Source: a bacterium (lineage in GTDB: Bacteria; Electryoneota; AABM5-125-24; Hatepunaeales; Hatepunaeaceae). From it: 44,844 nucleotides of DNA. Position numbers and translations under genes: made by a program. Within the stretch, counting starts at the first letter, position 1, and each line of letters starts with the position of its first letter. Where the stretch lies: NCBI GenBank assembly GCA_013202285.1, contig JABMRV010000060.1:1-44844 (forward strand). The letters run 5' to 3'. Shown piece by piece: positions 8,463-17,487 of the stretch. The notes under the pieces were generated by a model. The model worked only from the letters and a program-made list of their open reading frames with translations, made no database searches and was not told the DNA's origin.

Positions 8463-8618
8463 ATGAATACAGGGAATGTCAGCACTCCCAAATCCATCTT
8501 CAGCCTCCGATTATCGAATACACATTCAATCGAACCCATATTATTACAGTTAATTGGCTTGCTATTCAGAAATCATGCATCTATATTTCTAAGCTAAACT
8601 GAAAAATCCGGAGAAGCC

Positions 8619-10403
8619 TTGTCTGCATTCAAGAAATCTTTTGATGTCGGAAGGAGAAAATTCCTCCTGACAACAGCTTCAGTATTACTGATTATAAGCT
8701 GGTTCACCATCGGCTGCGCTCCCAAGTGGAAGGTCACGCCGCTTGAACCACCGCCGGAGCCTGTAGCTGCCGAGAACGGGATCGTCGTCGCAGCACACCC
8801 CATGGCTGCCGAAGCCGGCATATCGGTTCTTAAAGACGGCGGTAATGCCGTCGATGCAGCGCTGGCTGCGCTGTTCATGCTCAATGTTGTCGAACCACAT
8901 GCCTCCGGTCTTGGCGGCGGCGGTTTCGCCATGGTCAGAACCGCCGGTGGTGATGCTAAAGTCGTCGTCTATCGTGAGCGTGCGCCTGAAAAAGTCGATC
9001 CCCTCTTTTACACCGATCCGGCTGATACGCTCCGTGTTCGAATGAAAGCCGGAGCGACCGCTGTCTGTGTTCCGGGCGCCGCAGCAGGATGGGCAGAACT
9101 GTACGAACGGTGGCACACTTTACCACTGGAAAGACTGGCAAGAGATGCCATCACAGCCGCCGAAGAAGGTTTCCCCATAGATCCAACCCTCGCCGGACAG
9201 ATTGCCAACAACTACGCAAAACTATCTGCTGACAGCATCCTGGCGGAGACATTTCTCAAGTGGATTGAAACAGGTGACACGCTTCAACCTCATGCCTACA
9301 TTCCGTATGAAGTGGGCGATACATTACGACAGCCCTATCTTGCCGCAACATTGCGTACGCTTGTCGAACGAGGTTTGAGGTCCTTCTACCGCGGTCCCAT
9401 TGCCGAGTCGGTCGTTAACGCTGTCACCAGTGGCGGTGGAACGATGTCTCTCGACGACCTCGAATTCTACCAGGTTGAAGTTACAGAACCGGTGCGCGGC
9501 GAATACAGAGGTTATGAGCTGCTGTCGATTCCACCGCCAAGCAGGGGCGGTGTGGCATTGATCGAGATCCTCAACCTCTTTGACGTCACTAATGCTACTG
9601 AATACGGTCTTGGCAATCCTCAATCCACTCACCTGATGTCGCAGTGCATACAACAGGCTTACACCGATGCGCGGTTCAGGGTGTCGGATCAGAGATTTAT
9701 CAAGACCAAGTGGAAGAGAATGTTAATGATGGATCATGCCGGGCTGGCTGCAGAGGGGATATCCCTGGAGACAAAGGCTGAAATGCGTTTCCCAGCCGGT
9801 GAACCGGACAGTGAGGATCATGGAAACACTTCTCACTTGGTAGTCGTCGACTCTGAAGGTAATGTCGTGTCGCTCACCCAGTCGATTAACTATTTCTTCG
9901 GCGCCGGAGTGATGGCGGGAAGAACCGGACTTCTGCTCAACAATCTGATGGCTGATTTCTCCCTGCCACCCACAGACCCTGAACCCGGTTTACCATTCGA
10001 CACCCTGAACTATATTCAGGGGGGAAAACGCCCACGATCGAACATGACTCCATTGATCATGCTCAAGGATGGTAAACCGGTCCTGATTGTCGGTACGCCG
10101 GGCGGTTCACGCATCATGGCTGCCATGGCTCAGATCGTTGTAAACATCGTTGATTACGACCTCGACATATCTGCTGCCATCGACTATCCCCGCTTCTTTC
10201 CGATCATGGAGCATATAGTGCTTGAGAACCGGATGGATATCAAGAGTCTGAAATATCTGAGGAAAGCCGGTTATCAGATCCACATGGCAGGTCCTTACAG
10301 CACCTATTTCGGGGGTGCGCACGGTATAACCCTGCCCCCGCTCAGCGACGGTCTCCTCGGAGCCGCCGACAAGCGCCGCGGTGGGGCAGCGCGCGGTTAT
10401 TGA
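8619..10403 (+). CDS. ggt: Gamma-glutamyltranspeptidase lipoprotein
   Basis: 594 residues from a TTG with GGAG six bases upstream. The N-terminus has a hydrophobic stretch ending in a lipobox (FTIGC, Cys about residue 30), so the enzyme is probably anchored to the outer or inner membrane on the periplasmic side. The core is a full-length N-terminal nucleophile hydrolase: AAHPMAAEAGISVLKDGGNAVDAA at the start (a known family signature), SGLGGGGFAMV, then the autocleavage and catalytic threonine T404 in HGNTSHLVVVD, and GTPGGSRI near the end. It cleaves gamma-glutamyl bonds, as in glutathione. The next gene on the same strand is a permease; uptake of released amino acids is possible but only inferred. 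Confidence 0.93.
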   Translation: MSAFKKSFDVGRRKFLLTTASVLLIISWFTIGCAPKWKVTPLEPPPEPVAAENGIVVAAHPMAAEAGISVLKDGGNAVDAALAALFMLNVVEPHASGLGGGGFAMVRTAGGDAKVVVYRERAPEKVDPLFYTDPADTLRVRMKAGATAVCVPGAAAGWAELYERWHTLPLERLARDAITAAEEGFPIDPTLAGQIANNYAKLSADSILAETFLKWIETGDTLQPHAYIPYEVGDTLRQPYLAATLRTLVERGLRSFYRGPIAESVVNAVTSGGGTMSLDDLEFYQVEVTEPVRGEYRGYELLSIPPPSRGGVALIEILNLFDVTNATEYGLGNPQSTHLMSQCIQQAYTDARFRVSDQRFIKTKWKRMLMMDHAGLAAEGISLETKAEMRFPAGEPDSEDHGNTSHLVVVDSEGNVVSLTQSINYFFGAGVMAGRTGLLLNNLMADFSLPPTDPEPGLPFDTLNYIQGGKRPRSNMTPLIMLKDGKPVLIVGTPGGSRIMAAMAQIVVNIVDYDLDISAAIDYPRFFPIMEHIVLENRMDIKSLKYLRKAGYQIHMAGPYSTYFGGAHGITLPPLSDGLLGAADKRRGGAARGY

Positions 10404-10654
10404 TAAACCTCAATGACGGGAAAACTGACAACCGACAGACTGGAATGGGCTTTGATTTATCAGCATTTTCCAATTTTGTCATTCCCGACCTGAACGGAAA
10501 TATAGCAAAAAACTGTAATTAAGAAACGACTTTACAATATGTTACGTGAATTATTTCTTTTTGAATCTGGATTCTGGCTTTCGCCAGAACGACGAATCCT
10601 TAATAATTCAAAGAATTTAGGAATGCCTGTTCCACCAAACATGGCAGTGAAGTA
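10404..10654. other. Intergenic stretch with decayed repeat pieces
   Basis: Contains TTGTCATTCCCGA near 10476-10488 and CTGGATTCTGGC/GCCAGAACGACGAATCC near 10566-10598, which match the word set of the composite repeat at 8334-8462. No promoter with good spacing was recognised. Confidence 0.45.
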
Positions 10655-11950
10655 GTGCCTCCTTACAATATTCTCACATACGGCTGGTGGATATTCCTGG
10701 TTATGGTCGGAGTGTTTATCGCGCTGGCATTCTGGCGTCGTCAACCAATCGGGATATCGCTCATGTTCGGCGCCATCGCCGGCGGTCTGATGAGCAGCCT
10801 GCAGGGTCAGGGACTCCATCCCAGGCATCTGGTGGAAGGGGCATTCACCTATTTTGACCCGATGCTGATTATATTCACCGCCATGTTTTTCATGCGGGTC
10901 ATCGAGGAAAACGGTGCACTGAAATCACTGGCAAACCTGATAATTGAAAAATTGGGGCGAAAACCGCTGCTGTTAACGGTTGTGATCACTTTTTTCATCA
11001 TGTTTCCCGCCATGTTGACAGGTATCACCACCACATCCGTTCTGACCACCGGAGCGTTGATAGCTCCCATCCTGATCACTCTCGGTATGCCGCGCGTAAC
11101 AACCGGCGCCATGATAGCTCTCATCTCAATTATGGGGATGTTCGCTCCTCCGATCAATCTTCTGGCGATGTTAATCGGGCAGGGAGTAGATCTGCCATAT
11201 ATCGGGTTTGCCGGACCGCTGGCTTTTGCGGCGTTCCCACTGGCACTCGTCGCAGCGTTTACGTTAGGTTACCCTTTTTTAAGGAAAGCGAACCCGCAAT
11301 CTCCGCCTTCGGAGAAGCCGGGCTACAGATTGAGCAGATTGATACTGTATCTACCGCTGCTGGTTGTGGTAGTGTTAATGGCTGCTGTAAGGCTGTTCCC
11401 CGGGACAATCCCGGACATCGGTGTTCCGCTTATTTTCACCATTGGCGGCATAACGGGCTTGTTCTGCGGCAGGAAAGTCTCCATGCTGAAGGCTGCGTAC
11501 CGCGCGCTGATGACCGGTCTGCCGGTACTCGGTCTATTAGCCGGCATCGGTATGTTCCTCCAGGTGATGACATTTACCGGAGTCAGAGGACTGCTTGTGG
11601 TCACGGTTTTATCGCTGCCGATCTCACTCACGTATCTGGGGCTGTTCATCAGTCTTCCGGTTTTTGGCGGGATCTCAGCCTTTGCTTCGGCGATGGTTTT
11701 CGGCATTCCCTTCCTGCTGTCCTTGTTGGGTCTTAACGAGATCGTGGTCTGTTCAGGCATTGCTCTGCTGGCTGGATTGGGTGATGTCATGCTGCCGAGT
11801 GCAATTGAAGCGAGGTTTGCGGCTCAGATCAGCGGAGTAAAAAACTATCTGCTGATTGTAAGAAAATGTTTTCCGTTTGTGATTGGATTCGGATTATTCG
11901 CAATCGGGATGATTCACTGGGCGAATGAGCTTGCTTTTCTTGTACCATGA
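10655..11950 (+). CDS. TRAP-type large permease (DctM-like)
   Basis: 431 residues with about twelve hydrophobic helices. Glycine- and proline-rich re-entrant motifs are visible in both halves: AMLTGITTTSVLTTGALIAPI and GMFAPPINLLAMLIG in the first, PVFGGISAFASAMVFGIP and AGLGDVMLPSAIEAR in the second, the arrangement of DctM-type TRAP subunits. No small DctQ subunit or binding protein lies nearby, which is unusual for a TRAP system; another ion-transporter-superfamily group remains possible. The start is a GTG without a clear ribosome-binding site. A cytoplasmic loop after helix 6 contains a palindromic-repeat insertion (11307-11326). Confidence 0.75.
   Translation: MPPYNILTYGWWIFLVMVGVFIALAFWRRQPIGISLMFGAIAGGLMSSLQGQGLHPRHLVEGAFTYFDPMLIIFTAMFFMRVIEENGALKSLANLIIEKLGRKPLLLTVVITFFIMFPAMLTGITTTSVLTTGALIAPILITLGMPRVTTGAMIALISIMGMFAPPINLLAMLIGQGVDLPYIGFAGPLAFAAFPLALVAAFTLGYPFLRKANPQSPPSEKPGYRLSRLILYLPLLVVVVLMAAVRLFPGTIPDIGVPLIFTIGGITGLFCGRKVSMLKAAYRALMTGLPVLGLLAGIGMFLQVMTFTGVRGLLVVTVLSLPISLTYLGLFISLPVFGGISAFASAMVFGIPFLLSLLGLNEIVVCSGIALLAGLGDVMLPSAIEARFAAQISGVKNYLLIVRKCFPFVIGFGLFAIGMIHWANELAFLVP
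11307..11326. repeat. Repeat unit inside the DctM-like reading frame
   Basis: These 20 bases are the exact reverse complement of 19895-19914, part of an intergenic palindromic repeat. Here they are read in frame and give the peptide SEKPGY in a hydrophilic loop between membrane helices, so the reading frame is kept. Confidence 0.75.
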
Positions 11951-11954
11951 AAGT

Positions 11955-11976
11955 TATCACGTCAAGCGTCGTGATA
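11955..11976 (+). terminator. Possible weak terminator after the permease gene
   Basis: TATCACG and CGTGATA form a 7-bp stem with an 8-base loop just after the stop codon. The T-rich run comes about 10 bases later (TTTTTCTTGTTTTT), so function as an intrinsic terminator is uncertain. Confidence 0.4.
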
Positions 11977-12049
11977 TAAACAAAGGTTTTTCTTGTTTTT
12001 CCGAGCTTGAATGCATTTTTTTCTAAAACTTACGTAACACTAATTTAAG

Positions 12050-12078
12050 TTGAAACTTTACAAAAGAAAGTATATACA
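12050..12078 (+). promoter_or_regulatory. Candidate sigma-70 promoter for the polysaccharide-export genes
   Basis: TTGAAA and TATACA are separated by exactly 17 bases, each one or two bases from the consensus, in AT-rich sequence about 125 bases before the Wza-like gene. No experimental support. Confidence 0.5.
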
Positions 12079-12150
12079 TCCTGATTTATTGTATTATATT
12101 GTAAGGTTCTTAAAAGTTTTCTTTTATATGTTCCGTACTATCTATTAATC

Positions 12151-12168
12151 ATCCACCAGCTGGCGGAT
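12151..12168. repeat. Palindrome matching 5158-5173
   Basis: ATCCACCAGCTGGCGGAT, the same palindrome as at 5158-5173 with a single mismatch, lies 35 bases before the Wza-like start codon and downstream of the candidate promoter, so it would be in the leader RNA. Confidence 0.5.
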
Positions 12169-12202
12169 GCAAAGATTATAGCTCAATGATCAGAGAGAAT
12201 TA

Positions 12203-13171
12203 ATGAATAAGCATCTCAGTTCAACCCAACTCATCTTATGGCTGGGGATTCTACTGTCTGCGGTGTTGTTTTATAACACACCTGCATCAGCCATTACCAC
12301 CCAGATTAAACCGGGTCATCTTTTAAAGATAACCGTTTCGGGACATCCCGAGTTCACCGTAGAAGTCGAAGTTCTTAACAACGGGACCATCGAATACCCT
12401 CTTCTCGCGGGCATTCCTCTCGACGGTCTCACAGCCGACATTGTAAAGGACTTACTGCAATCGGTATTGCTGCGCTTTGAACTGGAACCGGACATCTTTG
12501 TAATCATCTCCGAGACGGAAACAATCGACTTCCAGGTACTCGGAGAGGTTAGCAGACCGGCTCGATACGAAATGGAGGCACCTCTCAACCTGCAACAGGC
12601 TATTGTACTGGCAGGCAGCGAGACCGACGATGGAGACCTGACCAACGTGCGGATATTGCGCATTGAGAACGAGCGACGTGCTGAACATACGGTAAATCTG
12701 GATGATTATTTCATCCAGGACAGCCTGCTTCTGCCACCTGAAGTGCATAACAGGGACATCATCATTATTCCCCGTAAGATCGGTAAGAATCTGGTTCGTG
12801 TTACTGGAAGTGTTTCCAAGCCCGGGCTGTACTCTGCCAGACTCGGAGACAATATTCTGGATATGCTTCAACAGGCACAGAGCGGCTTCACTGCACAGCT
12901 ACAGTACAGAGCAGGGAATTATTATCTGGCAGGAGACCTGAAACGGGTAATCCATATCACATACGTTAACGGTAAACAGGTGAGGAACGTCGTTAATGTA
13001 CACAAATTCATTCAGCAAGGTAACTACCAGGATATCCCCAACGTTTCTCCAGGTGATATCATCATCGTTCCACAGCAAGCTGAATGGCGCGATGTCTGGT
13101 ACATAATCAACAGGCTTACTACCATGATGACTCTCACGTTAACTATTGTGGCGGTTACAAGGATTTTCTAA
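12203..13171 (+). CDS. Wza-like polysaccharide export protein
   Basis: 322 residues. A signal peptide ends near residue 30 (TPASA). The poly-export domain covers about 34-112 (KPGHLLKITVSGHPEF, IEYPLLAGIPLDGLTA) and is followed by two SLBB-type ligand-binding domains (VLGEVSRPARYEM with LNLQQAIVLAGS, then VRVTGSVSKPGLYS with DNILDMLQQA), each ending in DIIIIPR or DIIIVPQ. A hydrophobic helix near the C-terminus (TTMMTLTLTIVAVTRIF) may insert in a membrane. No lipobox is seen. Such proteins form the outer-membrane exit for capsule or exopolysaccharide. GAGAG lies just before the start. The Wzc-like kinase gene follows after 105 bases. Confidence 0.88.
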   Translation: MNKHLSSTQLILWLGILLSAVLFYNTPASAITTQIKPGHLLKITVSGHPEFTVEVEVLNNGTIEYPLLAGIPLDGLTADIVKDLLQSVLLRFELEPDIFVIISETETIDFQVLGEVSRPARYEMEAPLNLQQAIVLAGSETDDGDLTNVRILRIENERRAEHTVNLDDYFIQDSLLLPPEVHNRDIIIIPRKIGKNLVRVTGSVSKPGLYSARLGDNILDMLQQAQSGFTAQLQYRAGNYYLAGDLKRVIHITYVNGKQVRNVVNVHKFIQQGNYQDIPNVSPGDIIIVPQQAEWRDVWYIINRLTTMMTLTLTIVAVTRIF

Positions 13172-13276
13172 CTGTTTAACAGAATTTAAACCGTAACATA
13201 AATCCATTAACTTTTGATAACTTACATATACTCTTTTAGATAAAGTAATTACTCTGGCAAGTTTAAGGTATAACTA

Positions 13277-15604
13277 ATGCCCTACGATCAAAACGACATC
13301 GGGTACGATGAAGTAATCTCCCGTGAAACGAGTGTCACCCCTCGCTCCCTTTTTCTACCGCTGTTACTGTCAATTCTCAAGAGACCCTGGCTCAGTATCG
13401 GCTCGATTTTTCTGGTTATGATTCCGGTTGTGTTCTTCTTGTATAGCCAGGTGCCTCGATTCAGATCTACGGCGATTGTTTCTATCGCCAGTAACAATAA
13501 TAAGAGCATAATCTCATCTGACCAGATGATAGCATTCTCGGAAGGTGCGGACGAATTCTACTTCTATATTCTGGATAGTTATGCGTTTCGCAATGCGATC
13601 CTGAAAAGCGTTCTCCAAACATACCCCCATCTACCTGCGGATTCAGTATCATTGATTATCCGTCGAGATATCACTCGTAGCCAGAGATCACGTGCATCAT
13701 CGTTTATGTACATAAAAACCGAATCTGAATCACCGGAATTCGCACAATTTCTTGCCGAACAGGCGATAATAAATTTCCAACAGCTCAGTGTATCGCTTCG
13801 TCGGAGTGACGCCAAGCTTGTTGCGGATTTCATCAATTCACAGCTCTTTACTTTGAACGAGAAACTGCGCCAGAAAGAATCCGAATTACAGGACTTCCTG
13901 AGTGAACGACAACTGCTTCTCGACGATATTTCGAGTGGCGCCAGTAGTGAACTGAGAAACCTCGAACGAAATGCATCCGAAGCCAAAGCTCAACGTGATC
14001 TGGCAAGAATGCATATAGACAAATATAATGAACAGATCGAAGAACGGTTAAATCAATATTTCAATAAGGAAAACGGCCAAAAAAGCAGTAAAATAAACTT
14101 GTTAAGAACTCGACTTGAACAACTTAACGACCAGCTAAACAGTACGATTGACAACATTTCAACTCAGAAAAGTGACAGCTCGGCACTCCATGAACTTAAG
14201 GTCGAAAGAAAACAGATACTGACTGAACTAATCGCCGTGATGCATCCTCATTCCGCCAGTTCTCAGGATGCCTCAATCGACAACCGAATATCAATCGATA
14301 AACTGGAGAGACAACTTGAAACCGCTCTGATCGATTTTGAACAAGCGAAAATACAACTCGATTATTATAATAATGCGATAAAAAGCTACCTTCACGACCA
14401 TCCAAATCTACCGCAGGATATCCTCGAATACATGAACATATTCAGAGAAAAGAGTGTATTACTGAAAAAGATCGATATCTTGATTGACAAGAACGAGACA
14501 ATTCAGATTGAGATGGCAGCGGAAAGCGGTGGCGTTAAAATCATCGATGAACCAAGAGTCCCGGACCTCCCTATTCCTCAGCATCGTGGACGAAAGCTTG
14601 CTGCAGTATTTATTCTCGCCATTTTAATTGGCTTCGGCATGGCTTATATTGTTGACATCTTCGACAACACAGTCCAGGGTGAGGTCGATATCATCTCCAA
14701 GTTCAACCTGCCGGTTTTCGGATCGGTACCGGTTCTGAACCTGCGCAGTTACCGCATCAGGCGTCAAGGAACTATGCCGTTGCTGTCTGAAGGAGGTAAC
14801 GGTCAGACTGAAGTTACTCTCCTTAGTTACCATTCTGAATCATCTTCGGTTGCCGAGGCATATAGATCTATCAGAACCGCGATACTGTTCAGCGCACGCG
14901 AGAGACAGCAGAAATCCTTCGTAATTTCAAGCGCAGTCGCCGGTGAAGGGAAGTCGCTGACCACCTTCAACCTCGGAGTTTCTTTCGCACAGGGTGGAAC
15001 AAGAACGCTCGTTGTCGATGCTGATCTAAGACGCTCATCACTGCACAAATTGACTGGCCTTGATCGCTCACCGGGATTAACTGATTACCTTTATGGAAAC
15101 GTTAATCTCGATGAAATCCTGTTACCATGTTCGGTGGAGAACCTTACTCTGATTCCTGCAGGAATAAAAGCAACTAACCCTGCTGATCTCCTCGCATCCC
15201 ACAAGATGCGTCAGTTCCTCGATGAGATATCGCCACTGTATGACATTATACTATTTGACACACCACCGGTCACCCCTTGCATGGACTCTCGTAACCTCGC
15301 AAATCTGGTCGGCGGAATGATCTATATCGTTCGGGCTGAGATGACCAAACTGAATATCCTTGAACACAGCTTCAGTCTGGCTAACCGAGTCAGCGTCGAT
15401 ATTCTGGGAGTTATCGTCAATTATGCCAGTTTCCGTTACGGTTACGGCTACTACTACCTGTATCACCGGTATCACTCATACGGTTATTACAGCGGTGGAT
15501 ATCACTATTACTACTATTCCTATTATCAGGACAGCGAATCCAGTGAGAAACCCGAAAAGAAAAAGAAGAAGGTAAAATCCACGGAATCTGATACCATGGC
15601 TTGA
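13277..15604 (+). CDS. Wzc-like polysaccharide co-polymerase and tyrosine autokinase
   Basis: 775 residues. Order: membrane helix near 38-58, Wzz-type chain-length domain, long coiled coil (about 175-410), second helix near 443-463, then a BY-kinase domain. The kinase has Walker A in SAVAGEGKS (about 552-560), Walker A' in VVDADLRRS (about 579-587) and Walker B in IILFDTPP (about 657-664). The tail is exceptional: about 717-748 has 17 tyrosines in 32 residues, mixed with G, S and H, followed by a lysine-rich end. Wzc proteins autophosphorylate a tyrosine cluster of usually five to eight residues to control polymer assembly. With the Wza-like gene this forms an exopolysaccharide export pair; no polymerase or sugar genes lie nearby. 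Confidence 0.92.
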   Translation: MPYDQNDIGYDEVISRETSVTPRSLFLPLLLSILKRPWLSIGSIFLVMIPVVFFLYSQVPRFRSTAIVSIASNNNKSIISSDQMIAFSEGADEFYFYILDSYAFRNAILKSVLQTYPHLPADSVSLIIRRDITRSQRSRASSFMYIKTESESPEFAQFLAEQAIINFQQLSVSLRRSDAKLVADFINSQLFTLNEKLRQKESELQDFLSERQLLLDDISSGASSELRNLERNASEAKAQRDLARMHIDKYNEQIEERLNQYFNKENGQKSSKINLLRTRLEQLNDQLNSTIDNISTQKSDSSALHELKVERKQILTELIAVMHPHSASSQDASIDNRISIDKLERQLETALIDFEQAKIQLDYYNNAIKSYLHDHPNLPQDILEYMNIFREKSVLLKKIDILIDKNETIQIEMAAESGGVKIIDEPRVPDLPIPQHRGRKLAAVFILAILIGFGMAYIVDIFDNTVQGEVDIISKFNLPVFGSVPVLNLRSYRIRRQGTMPLLSEGGNGQTEVTLLSYHSESSSVAEAYRSIRTAILFSARERQQKSFVISSAVAGEGKSLTTFNLGVSFAQGGTRTLVVDADLRRSSLHKLTGLDRSPGLTDYLYGNVNLDEILLPCSVENLTLIPAGIKATNPADLLASHKMRQFLDEISPLYDIILFDTPPVTPCMDSRNLANLVGGMIYIVRAEMTKLNILEHSFSLANRVSVDILGVIVNYASFRYGYGYYYLYHRYHSYGYYSGGYHYYYYSYYQDSESSEKPEKKKKKVKSTESDTMA

Positions 15605-15614
15605 CACATTTTCG

Positions 15615-15647
15615 TCCGCCGCCTTGGATCTGTTCTCAGGCGGCGGA
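15615..15647. repeat. GC-rich hairpin after the Wzc-like gene
   Basis: TCCGCCGCC and GGCGGCGGA form a perfect 9-bp stem with a 15-base loop, 11 bases after the stop. The following words (AGATTCTTCATTTCGTTCAGAATGAC) belong to a common bacterial repeat and run into the start of the DUF4159 gene. It may weaken read-through, but there is no T-run. Confidence 0.5.
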
Positions 15648-15682
15648 TCACCTCAGATTCTTCATTTCGTTCAGAATGACAA

Positions 15683-16402
15683 ATGATTCCGATCCCTGCA
15701 CTTGCACATAAACATCTTCAATCCTTCACCTTCATCTCATCACTGCTGGTCCTTCTGATACTCACTAATATCGAGACCCATGCACAGCCTATCGATGGCA
15801 ACGATCCGTTTCGTATCGGCAGGATAAAGTACGGGGGTGGAGGCGACTGGTACTCTAATTCGTCCTCATTACCGAACCTGCTGAAATTTATCCGTGAACA
15901 GACGGACATCCGTACTGTCAGCGAGGAAGATGTTATTGAGCTGTCCAACCCGCGACTCTTTGGCATGCCATATCTCTACATGAACGGTCATGGTAATGTC
16001 CACCTGACCGATCGTGAAGTTAGACAACTGAGAAAGTACTTTGTGGCGGGAGGTTTCCTCCATGCTGACGACAATTACGGAATGGACAAGTCTTTCCGCC
16101 GGGAGATGAAACGCGTTCTGCCCGAAGCTGAGTTCGTTGAGATTCCTTTCAATCACCCCATCTATCACAGCCACTTCGACTTCCCTGCCGGTCCTCCGAA
16201 AATCCACGAACATGACAACAAACCGGCTCAGGGATTGGGTCTGTTTCTGGACGGGAAAATGGTGGTTTACTACACCTACCAATCCGACCTTGGCGACGGC
16301 TGGGAAGATCCCGACGTTCATAAAGATCCGCCTGCAAAAAGAATGGCAGCCCTGAGAATGGGGTGTAATATAATTGTCTGGCGATTGAGAGGCGGGGATT
16401 AA
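15683..16402 (+). CDS. DUF4159 family exported protein
   Basis: 239 residues. A signal peptide covers about 1-35 (FISSLLVLLILTNIETHAQ). The rest is one DUF4159 domain: RIGRIKYGGGGDWY, LFGMPYLYMNGHGNVHLT, GGFLHADDNYG, IPFNHPIYHSHF and MGCNIIVWRLRGGD. The fold resembles glutamine-amidotransferase-like proteins without an obvious catalytic triad (general knowledge). Members usually lie near DUF4175, MoxR and Bat-type genes; here DUF4175 begins three bases after the stop, so the two are one operon. The start codon abuts a repeat-like word and has no good ribosome-binding site, so the start is less sure than the domain. Confidence 0.87.
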   Translation: MIPIPALAHKHLQSFTFISSLLVLLILTNIETHAQPIDGNDPFRIGRIKYGGGGDWYSNSSSLPNLLKFIREQTDIRTVSEEDVIELSNPRLFGMPYLYMNGHGNVHLTDREVRQLRKYFVAGGFLHADDNYGMDKSFRREMKRVLPEAEFVEIPFNHPIYHSHFDFPAGPPKIHEHDNKPAQGLGLFLDGKMVVYYTYQSDLGDGWEDPDVHKDPPAKRMAALRMGCNIIVWRLRGGD

Positions 16403-16405
16403 AGG

Positions 16406-17449
16406 ATGAGGGATGAGGTGAAATCAACTCACGATCTGGAAACAGCCCGGCATACCCTCGACAGCCTGCGTCGTTCACAACTGCGGCTTAACCTGACGAG
16501 CGGTTCCGGATACGCATTAGCGCTGATTATTATCGTCTGGCTGATCAGTTTCATCCTCGAAGCAAGTCTAAGGTTTACCATCCCCTCACGCAGTCTGCTG
16601 CTGGTCGGCGCGATTCTACTGACCCTTATTCTCGTGTTCCTCACCATATTCTTTGTCCTGTCCAATCCGCGGCTGAGACCGGGACGTTTCGCGGAAGAAT
16701 GGTGGGCGCTTGAACTCGGGCGATCCGCACCGGATAGACTCCGTGACCGACTGCTGAACGCCATACAGGTTTCTCAATGTAATCCCCCCTCACTCTGTAG
16801 GGGGAGAGATATGCCCCACCCATCCGAACAAAGACCCGTGGTAATCTCGGAGAAATTGTCCGCACATGCTCTTTATCTCGCTGTAGCTGAACTCGGTAAC
16901 ATCGATACCGAGAAAGCGGTGGACAAGTCCGCTCGCAGAAAATCTCTTTTGTCAGCAGCGATTTCGATAGTCATCATCATAACGGCATTTGCAGTCTTCC
17001 CCGGTACGCTGACCGATGCCGTCGGTCGACTCATGCACCCGCGCACAACCTATGCCGTACCACATCCCTTCACCCTGAGCATTGATCCCGCAGGCGGATG
17101 GGCTTACCGCGGCGAACCGGTTGTTTTTGGAATTACCGCCGATGGTCTGCTGCCGGATGAAGTTGAGTTCGTGCATTATTTCGATGATGGAAAACAGATG
17201 ACCGACCCGGTTCCGCTCGAAAACGGTCACGGCAGAATAGAATTTGATGGTTTTTCCGCTCACATACGGTACTTTGCCCGCAGTAACGGCATAACATCGA
17301 CACTCTATCGACTTGAGATAGTAACTCGTCCCCAGGTTGCAGAGCTGCAATACCGTATCTTTCCTCCAAGTACTGCCGTCTTCCTGCCGTCATCGGCAGG
17401 GAGAATGTCGGGGATATTGAAGTCCTGCCAGGCTCATCACTGGAACTAA
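16406..17449 (+). CDS. DUF4175 family protein, N-terminal part of a frameshifted gene
   Basis: The start frame gives 347 residues, of which about 321 are genuine. Two membrane helices lie near 37-57 and 65-87, a third near 185-205, then an immunoglobulin-like beta region (HPFTLSIDPAGGWAYRGEPVVFGI). Near 17368 the family reading continues in another frame: PP is followed there by KYCRLPAVIGRENVGDIEVLPG-type sequence, whereas this frame runs into unrelated residues and a stop. One missing A in CCAAG at 17366-17370 would restore the full gene. The N-terminus also contains a repeat insertion (16781-16808). Genuine mutation and sequencing error cannot be told apart here. Confidence 0.8.
   Translation: MRDEVKSTHDLETARHTLDSLRRSQLRLNLTSGSGYALALIIIVWLISFILEASLRFTIPSRSLLLVGAILLTLILVFLTIFFVLSNPRLRPGRFAEEWWALELGRSAPDRLRDRLLNAIQVSQCNPPSLCRGRDMPHPSEQRPVVISEKLSAHALYLAVAELGNIDTEKAVDKSARRKSLLSAAISIVIIITAFAVFPGTLTDAVGRLMHPRTTYAVPHPFTLSIDPAGGWAYRGEPVVFGITADGLLPDEVEFVHYFDDGKQMTDPVPLENGHGRIEFDGFSAHIRYFARSNGITSTLYRLEIVTRPQVAELQYRIFPPSTAVFLPSSAGRMSGILKSCQAHHWN
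16781..16808. repeat. Repeat unit inside the DUF4175 gene
   Basis: AATCCCCCCTC and GGGGGAGAG flank a short spacer, the same type of palindrome as the intergenic one at 20028-20052. It is read in frame and adds a Cys- and Pro-rich stretch (CNPPSLCRGRDMPHP) in an otherwise family-like region. Confidence 0.6.
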
Positions 17450-17487
17450 CCGTCCGATCCACGAAACCGCTTGAGCAGGCGTGGCTT

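Noticed and set aside
17383-17400. Perfect palindrome CCTGCCG-TCAT-CGGCAGG near the DUF4175 frameshift, as a repeat insertion causing the break
   Set aside because: In the restored frame it encodes family-like residues (RLPAVIGRENVG), and the frame change is a few bases earlier, so the palindrome is ordinary coding sequence.
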